From positions 11,421-16,492 of the forward strand of contig NZHL01000011.1 of NCBI GenBank assembly GCA_002691365.1: a DNA stretch of 5,072 nt, in the 5' to 3' direction. This stretch comes from Fidelibacterota bacterium (lineage in GTDB: Bacteria > Fidelibacterota > Marinisomatia > Marinisomatales > S15-B10). This document shows, piece after piece, positions 1 through 5,072 of the stretch (positions are counted from its first letter, which is position 1; every line of letters begins with the position of its first letter). The notes under the pieces are model-generated. The model saw only the letters and a program-made list of their open reading frames with translations, ran no database searches and was not told where the DNA came from. Both the position numbers and the translations under genes were made by a program.

Positions 1-420
1 GCAGTCCCTCTAAGTATATTAAATATGACTGCATGTTCTGATTCTGGAAATCCTGTTTCAGAAGCCGAAATTGAAGAAGTCGTTGTTAATGATAGAATCT
101 CATTTATATTTGATTTAACCAATGAATCTTTGTTGCCACTACAAACTGTTGGTCTTTCTGTAGTGACTTCTGGAAATGAAATTGATTCTTCTGGTTTGCT
201 TATCCTAAGAGTTTCAGAATCTGAGATTGTTGTTTTTTCAAGAAGTTGCACTCATTCCGGTGCATCTATTAATTCATTTCAAGATGGTATTTCATTATGT
301 TCTAGTCATGGTTCTGAATTTAACACCTCTGGAGAAGTTGTAACTGGGCCAGCTACGAGATCACTAAAAAAATATGAATCTTCCCTTGATGGTACTGATT
401 TAACAATTTTTGCAGGTTAA
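1..420 (+). CDS. Rieske [2Fe-2S] domain lipoprotein, 5'-truncated by the window edge
   Basis: A small electron-transfer protein, probably exported and lipid-anchored. The reading frame is open from base 1. Its first codons read AVPLSILNMTAC, which looks like the end of a signal peptide with a lipobox-like MTAC; the cysteine codon is at 34-36. The ATG at 25 therefore lies inside the signal region, and the true start is upstream of the window. The Rieske cluster ligands are visible as C-T-H (Cys 247-249, His 253-255) and C-S-S-H (Cys 298-300, His 307-309), followed by GSEF and a GPA motif, the usual C-terminal half of the fold. The two extra cysteines that form a disulfide in cytochrome bc1 Rieske proteins are replaced by Ala and Ser, and the Tyr of the bc1 HGSxY motif is Phe. 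These changes usually go with a lower redox potential. No partner gene is visible. It could be a respiratory or oxidase subunit; the family is clear but the partner is unknown. Confidence 0.86.
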   Translation, partial: AVPLSILNMTACSDSGNPVSEAEIEEVVVNDRISFIFDLTNESLLPLQTVGLSVVTSGNEIDSSGLLILRVSESEIVVFSRSCTHSGASINSFQDGISLCSSHGSEFNTSGEVVTGPATRSLKKYESSLDGTDLTIFAG

Positions 421-465
421 TAATTTATATATTTTAACTTGTTTTAATTTTTTTTAGATTTTCTT

Positions 466-1512
466 ATGGATTTTTTCAATTCATTTGACCTTTCATATTT
501 AATAAATATATCCCCATCTATATTACCGCTTATAGTATTACCCCTAATAGGTTTAATTTTTAAAAAGTATATTCATTCAAAAGTAAAAAGATTAGTAGAT
601 AAAACTAATTGGAAAATTGATAATATAATTTTTGATTCATTTGAAAACTCTATTTTATTTTGGTTTGTATTGTTTGGTATATATTTAAGTTTATCACAAC
701 TTCCATTTCAAAGTAATATTTTAGATTTTGCTTTAAATTTAAACATAGCTGTTATAGTTTTGTCAATTTCTATTTCAGTTTCAAATGTTTCTGTAAAAAT
801 ATTAGAATTATTTGCCTCAAACAATAAATCTTTTCCTTCAACCACAATGTTTTCTAATTTATTTAGAATCATTATTGTTTCAATGGGTTTATTGATTGTT
901 TTTCAAAATTTTGGAATTTCAATAGCTCCTGTTTTAACTGCTCTTGGTGTGGGTGGTTTAGCAATTTCATTAGCTTTAAAAGATACTTTGTCAGATCTTT
1001 TTGCGGGTTTACATATTCTTCTTTCTAGAAAAGTAATTCCTGGAGATTTAGTTGAACTTGACACTTTACAAAGGGGAGTAATTGAAAATATAACTTGGAG
1101 AAATACAACTATCAGAGACAGGACAAATAATATGCTAGTCGTTCCTAATTCAAAATTATCCACAGCAATAATTACAAACTTTGATGTTCCTGTTAAGCAT
1201 TTAACTGCAAGAATTTCATGTGGAGTAAGTTATGATAGTGACCTTGATAAAGTAGAAAGAGTTGTGATAGACGTTGCAAAACAAGTTATTAATGATGTTG
1301 AAGGAGCAAATAAAAATTATAAACCTGGTGTTACATTTCTCAACTTTGGAGAATCAAGTATTGATTTTAGAGTATTTATCGGTGCAATTGATTATAGTGG
1401 TCAGTGGTCAGTTACTCATGAGTTCATAAAAAGATTACACAAAAGGTTTAAATTAGAAGGAATTGAAATTCCTTTTCCAATCAGAACAATATACAATAAA
1501 AATGAAAAATAA
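466..1512 (+). CDS. MscS-family mechanosensitive ion channel, five-helix YnaI-like type
   Basis: An inner-membrane channel of 348 residues that opens under membrane tension to release solutes during hypo-osmotic shock. Hydrophobic segments lie at about residues 15-32, 62-79, 91-112 and 131-148, then the pore helix at about 152-187 (ALGVGGLAISLALKD and onward), giving five membrane helices. The MscS beta domain follows at about 188-240, with PGDLVEL, a GVIENITWRNTTIR strand pair and VVPNSKL. The alpha/beta cage domain runs to the end and closes with EIPFPIRTIY. Leu165 and Leu169 align with the L105/L109 constriction of E. coli MscS. Lys172-Asp173 stand where MscS has Gln-Gly, a KD pair that I recall in YnaI, which also has similar length and helix count. 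The ATG at 466 is the only plausible start, because in-frame stops at 421 and 445 close the frame upstream. There is no Shine-Dalgarno sequence, only a T-rich leader. It may be cotranscribed with dut, 15 bases downstream. Confidence 0.93.
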   Translation: MDFFNSFDLSYLINISPSILPLIVLPLIGLIFKKYIHSKVKRLVDKTNWKIDNIIFDSFENSILFWFVLFGIYLSLSQLPFQSNILDFALNLNIAVIVLSISISVSNVSVKILELFASNNKSFPSTTMFSNLFRIIIVSMGLLIVFQNFGISIAPVLTALGVGGLAISLALKDTLSDLFAGLHILLSRKVIPGDLVELDTLQRGVIENITWRNTTIRDRTNNMLVVPNSKLSTAIITNFDVPVKHLTARISCGVSYDSDLDKVERVVIDVAKQVINDVEGANKNYKPGVTFLNFGESSIDFRVFIGAIDYSGQWSVTHEFIKRLHKRFKLEGIEIPFPIRTIYNKNEK

Positions 1513-1527
1513 TTTTTTCAAATTTAA

Positions 1528-1962
1528 ATGAAACTAAAAATTAAGCCTTTTGATAATGATATTAAGAAATATTATTTGAATCACGGTCATTTTCATAAAG
1601 GTGATGCTGGTATAGATTTATTCATTCCCAATAAAATAGTTTTTGAACCAAAGCAAACTCTACCAATTCATATGAATGTATCTTGTGAGCTTGAAGATAA
1701 ACCATATTTCTTACTTCCCAGATCAAGTATTTCGAAAACACCTCTTCGATTATCTAATTCTATTGGTTTAATTGATGCAGGTTATAGAGGCGAAATAATA
1801 GCCTGCTGTGATAATATTTCAGAAAAAAAATTTGAGTTAGAAAAAGGAAGAAGGCTTTTTCAAATAATGTCAATCACTGGAGATCCACTCGAATTGGAAA
1901 TTGTTGATAAATTATCTGACTCTTCAAGAGGTGAAGGAGGTTTTGGAAGTACAGGTTCATGA
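1528..1962 (+). CDS. dut: dUTP diphosphatase (dUTPase), trimeric family
   Basis: Hydrolyses dUTP to dUMP and pyrophosphate in the cytoplasm, keeping uracil out of DNA and supplying dUMP for thymidylate synthesis. The 144-residue length is normal for the homotrimeric all-beta family, and all five motifs are present: motif 1 DAGIDL at 26-31, motif 2 PRSS at 64-67, motif 3 GLIDAGYRGE at 80-89 with the likely catalytic Asp83 and uracil-stacking Tyr86, motif 4 GRRLFQ at 107-112, and the glycine-rich, flexible motif 5 RGEGGFGSTG at 134-143 with Phe139. The residues after motif 2 (ISKTPLRLSNSIG) differ from the usual bacterial pattern. Motif 4 has Phe where Ala is common. The ATG follows an in-frame TAA at 1525, so the start is fixed even though there is no Shine-Dalgarno sequence. 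The gene starts 15 bases after the channel gene and overlaps ahcY by four bases. Confidence 0.95.
   Translation: MKLKIKPFDNDIKKYYLNHGHFHKGDAGIDLFIPNKIVFEPKQTLPIHMNVSCELEDKPYFLLPRSSISKTPLRLSNSIGLIDAGYRGEIIACCDNISEKKFELEKGRRLFQIMSITGDPLELEIVDKLSDSSRGEGGFGSTGS
1945..1962 (+). promoter_or_regulatory. dut/ahcY ATGA stop-start overlap with weak internal ribosome site
   Basis: The ahcY ATG (1959-1961) and the dut TGA (1960-1962) overlap by four bases, the classic arrangement for translational coupling by terminating ribosomes. A GGAAG at 1945-1949, nine bases before the ATG, is a modest Shine-Dalgarno candidate. The stronger GGAGG at 1936-1940 is 18 bases away, too far for normal use, and it also encodes part of dUTPase motif 5. 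Coupling is an inference from the layout. Confidence 0.6.
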
Positions 1963-3263
1963 GTAAAATAAAAGACAATAACTTAATCAATGATGGCATA
2001 AGCGCAATTCAATGGGCAAAAGATAATATGCCAATATTAAAACGAATAAGAAAAAAGTTCCAAAAGGAAAAACCATTTGTTGGAATAAATATTGGGGTGT
2101 CAATGCATCTTGATTCTAAAACAGCTGTTTTTTTAAAGACTCTTCAAGCTGGTGGAGCTGATATTTCTGCTAGTAGCTGTAATCCTTTGAGTACTGATGA
2201 TGGAGTAGCTGCCGCTTTATCAGAAAATATGGAAATTTTTGCATGGTCAAATGAAACTGATGAGGAATATTACAATTGTCTTGAATCTGTTATTAGAACT
2301 GTTCCAAAAATTACACTTGATGATGGAGGTGATCTGCTATATCGAATGCATTTTAAATTTCCTGCTTTATTGAAAAATTTTATTGGAGGTTGTGAAGAAA
2401 CATCTACTGGATCAATTAGATTAAAAGCAATGAAAGAAAAAAATGAATTAAAAGTACCTGTGATTGATTTAAATAATGCTTATTCAAAATATTTGTTTGA
2501 TAATAGATATGGTAGTGGTCAAAGTGTTATTGAAGGTATTGTTTCTGCTACTAATATTTTAATAGCTGGTAAAACTATTGTAATTGTTGGTTATGGTAGA
2601 GTTGGTAGGGGCCTAGCAACGCGATTTAGAGGAATGGGTGCAAGAGTTATTGTTGTTGAAACTACTGGTCTTTTAAATAACAAAGGTAAGTCAGGGTATC
2701 ATAAGGGATTAGAGGCTTTATATGATGGTAATTGGGTATCATCAATGGAAGATGCATCTAATGAAGGAGATATTTTTATTACAGCAACAGGAAGTAAAGA
2801 TGTGATTTCGAAACATCACATTAAAGATATGAAAGATAATGCAATTTTAGCTAATGCTGGACATTTTGACCATGAGATAGATGTGGTTTCATTAAAAAAT
2901 ATGAGTAAATCACAAGAACAGGTTAGTCCAAACTTAGTTAGGTATAAATTAAAAAATGGTAAAAGTATTTTATTATTATCAGAAGGTAGGTTGGTAAATT
3001 TATCTAGACCCACAGCTCATGGGCATCCTATAGAAATTATGGATGGTAGTTTCTCACTTCATGCACTTTGCGTTGAATATTTAGTTAAATCAAATTCAAA
3101 TATATTATCTAAAAATTCATTTAAAATACCAGATGTTTATTCTGTTCCTAATAATATTGATGAGATGGTTGCAAGATATGCTTTAGAAGAAAATGGGATT
3201 ATATTAAAAAGTTCTACATTTGAACAAAAAGAATATCTAAAAAAAGCAGACTTAGGAACTTAG
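1959..3263 (+). CDS. ahcY: Adenosylhomocysteinase (S-adenosylhomocysteine hydrolase), archaeal/Thermotoga-like short form
   Basis: An NAD-dependent cytoplasmic enzyme that splits S-adenosylhomocysteine into adenosine and homocysteine, relieving product inhibition of methyltransferases and feeding methionine recycling. It has 434 residues. Visible family residues: His50 in the SMH motif, NPLSTDD at 75-81, DDGGDL at 121-126, EETSTG at 146-151, Lys177 with Asp181-Asn182 (substrate and catalytic site), the Rossmann motif GYGRVGRG at 211-218 with Glu234 at the end of the second strand to bind the NAD ribose, TATGSKD at 275-281, GHFDHEID at 301-308, and GHP at 355-357. It lacks the C-terminal Lys/Tyr tail and the internal insert of eukaryotic and proteobacterial enzymes, and ends in EYLKKADLGT like archaeal and Thermotoga enzymes. 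About ten extra residues follow Glu234, replacing the usual DP motif, and the loop before GHP is about two residues longer. It overlaps dut by ATGA. A GGAAG at 1945-1949 is a weak ribosome site. A divergent substrate range is possible. Confidence 0.94.
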   Translation: MSKIKDNNLINDGISAIQWAKDNMPILKRIRKKFQKEKPFVGINIGVSMHLDSKTAVFLKTLQAGGADISASSCNPLSTDDGVAAALSENMEIFAWSNETDEEYYNCLESVIRTVPKITLDDGGDLLYRMHFKFPALLKNFIGGCEETSTGSIRLKAMKEKNELKVPVIDLNNAYSKYLFDNRYGSGQSVIEGIVSATNILIAGKTIVIVGYGRVGRGLATRFRGMGARVIVVETTGLLNNKGKSGYHKGLEALYDGNWVSSMEDASNEGDIFITATGSKDVISKHHIKDMKDNAILANAGHFDHEIDVVSLKNMSKSQEQVSPNLVRYKLKNGKSILLLSEGRLVNLSRPTAHGHPIEIMDGSFSLHALCVEYLVKSNSNILSKNSFKIPDVYSVPNNIDEMVARYALEENGIILKSSTFEQKEYLKKADLGT

Positions 3264-3272
3264 ATAAAACCG

Positions 3273-3303
3273 TTGTTAGACAGTAAAAAGATTGTTAAAT
3301 TTC
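3273..3303 (+). promoter_or_regulatory. Candidate groESL promoter
   Basis: In the 83-base gap after ahcY, TTGTTA (3273-3278) is followed 17 bases later by TAAATT (3296-3301), a weak sigma-70-like pair with four matches of six in each box. Read as a Bacteroidota-type promoter, TTG (3273-3275), a 20-base spacer and TAAATTTC (3296-3303) match TAnnTTTG except for the last base. Either reading puts the transcript start near 3310, giving a leader of about 35-40 bases. In such AT-rich DNA this match could be chance. No CIRCE (HrcA) operator is visible. Confidence 0.3.
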
Positions 3304-3331
3304 CAAGCTTAAATCATTTAGTAATTTAAAA

Positions 3332-3337
3332 AGGAGA
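3332..3337 (+). promoter_or_regulatory. Ribosome binding site for groES
   Basis: AGGAGA ends nine bases before the groES ATG at 3347. It is a strong Shine-Dalgarno sequence, in contrast to the channel and dut genes, which have none, and it fixes the groES start. Confidence 0.85.
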
Positions 3338-3346
3338 AAGAAAAAC

Positions 3347-3637
3347 ATGGCACTTAAGATTCAGCCTTTGTCAGATAGAGTTGTTATTGAGGCTGCTCCT
3401 GCAGAAGAAGTATCTTCTGGGGGTATAATTTTACCAGATACTGCACAAGAAAAACCTCAACAAGGAAAAGTAGTAGCAGTTGGAACTGGTAAAGTAAGCG
3501 ATTCTGGTACTCTCGTTAAACCAACTCTCAAAGTTGGTGATTCAATATTATATGGAAAATATTCTGGAACTGAGGTTACAATTAATGGTTCGGAATATAC
3601 AATTATGCGTGAGAGCGATGTTCTCGCAATACTTTAA
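3347..3637 (+). CDS. groES: Co-chaperonin GroES (Hsp10)
   Basis: The heptameric lid of the GroEL chaperonin: it caps the folding chamber in an ATP-dependent cycle in the cytoplasm. The 96-residue length is typical. The N-terminal strand KIQPLSDRVVIE is the family signature. The mobile loop at about residues 17-36 contains the GGIILPDTA segment whose hydrophobic Ile-Ile-Leu contacts GroEL. VGDSILYGKYSGTEV and the ending ESDVLAIL match the conserved beta-barrel core and C-terminus. The start is fixed by a good ribosome site. groEL follows after 29 bases with no terminator between them, so the two form the normal bicistronic operon. Nothing is broken or unusual in the protein. Confidence 0.98.
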   Translation: MALKIQPLSDRVVIEAAPAEEVSSGGIILPDTAQEKPQQGKVVAVGTGKVSDSGTLVKPTLKVGDSILYGKYSGTEVTINGSEYTIMRESDVLAIL

Positions 3638-3652
3638 TATCAAATAAAATCT

Positions 3653-5072
<1,420 letters not shown>

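Noticed and set aside
426..435. TATATATTTT as a promoter element for the channel gene
   Set aside because: It partly fits a TAnnTTTG box, but the nearest upstream TTG is badly spaced and the gap is nearly all A/T, so the match carries little information.
441..465. T8 tract (448-455) after the Rieske gene as a rho-independent terminator
   Set aside because: No GC-bearing stem precedes it; the gap is simply AT-rich.
903..1163. 86-residue open frame on the minus strand inside the channel gene
   Set aside because: It is antisense to the well-conserved pore and beta domains of the channel, and has no family signature or ribosome site.
1822..1833. A8 run within dut (GAA AAA AAA TTT), and the same pattern in groEL at 3784-3795, as a slippage or phase-variation site
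   Set aside because: Both encode Glu-Lys-Lys-Phe in frame in intact conserved genes; the runs follow from AAA codon preference. Slippage cannot be judged without reads.
2816..3013. 65-residue open frame on the minus strand inside ahcY
   Set aside because: It is antisense to conserved AhcY motifs including GHFDHEID, with no sign of independent coding.
3295..3329. TTAAAT ... ATTTAA inverted repeat upstream of groES
   Set aside because: Six AT-only bases with a 23-base loop are expected by chance in this AT-rich gap, and do not match CIRCE.

Overview
This is an AT-rich window (about one third GC by eye) of ordinary bacterial chromosome. All genes are on the + strand and tightly packed. In order they are: the 3' part of a Rieske [2Fe-2S] lipoprotein gene (1-420), a five-helix MscS-family mechanosensitive channel (466-1512), a dUTPase (dut, 1528-1962), an adenosylhomocysteinase (ahcY, 1959-3263), and the chaperonin pair groES (3347-3637) and groEL (3667 to the right edge, cut before its C-terminus). 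The standard genetic code is used. I see no RNA gene, mobile element, CRISPR array or phage module, and no stretch over 300 bases lacks a gene.

The organism looks like a low-GC, Gram-negative, probably free-living aquatic bacterium. The GroEL and GroES sequences resemble the FCB group (Bacteroidota, Marinimicrobia and relatives) as I remember them. The AT-rich start regions of the channel and dut genes, which lack Shine-Dalgarno sequences, and a possible TTG-N20-TAnnTTT promoter before groES fit the same group. This placement is an inference from memory, not a search result.

The genes do not form one pathway. dut (nucleotide-pool hygiene) and ahcY (S-adenosylmethionine cycle) overlap by four bases (ATGA) and are very probably translated together. 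The channel gene ends 15 bases before dut and may share its transcript. groES and groEL form the usual two-gene operon behind an 83-base gap that probably holds its promoter. The Rieske gene is the end of something that begins outside the window. Its 5' codons encode the end of a lipoprotein signal peptide, so the first ATG in the window is not its start.

I found no convincing undescribed system. The points most worth a second look are in ahcY and dut. AhcY is of the short archaeal/Thermotoga type, has about ten extra residues just after the NAD-binding acidic residue, and has a longer loop around the conserved GHP motif. The dUTPase carries a PRSSISKTPLR version of motif 2, which I associate with giant-virus and related dUTPases rather than the common bacterial form.
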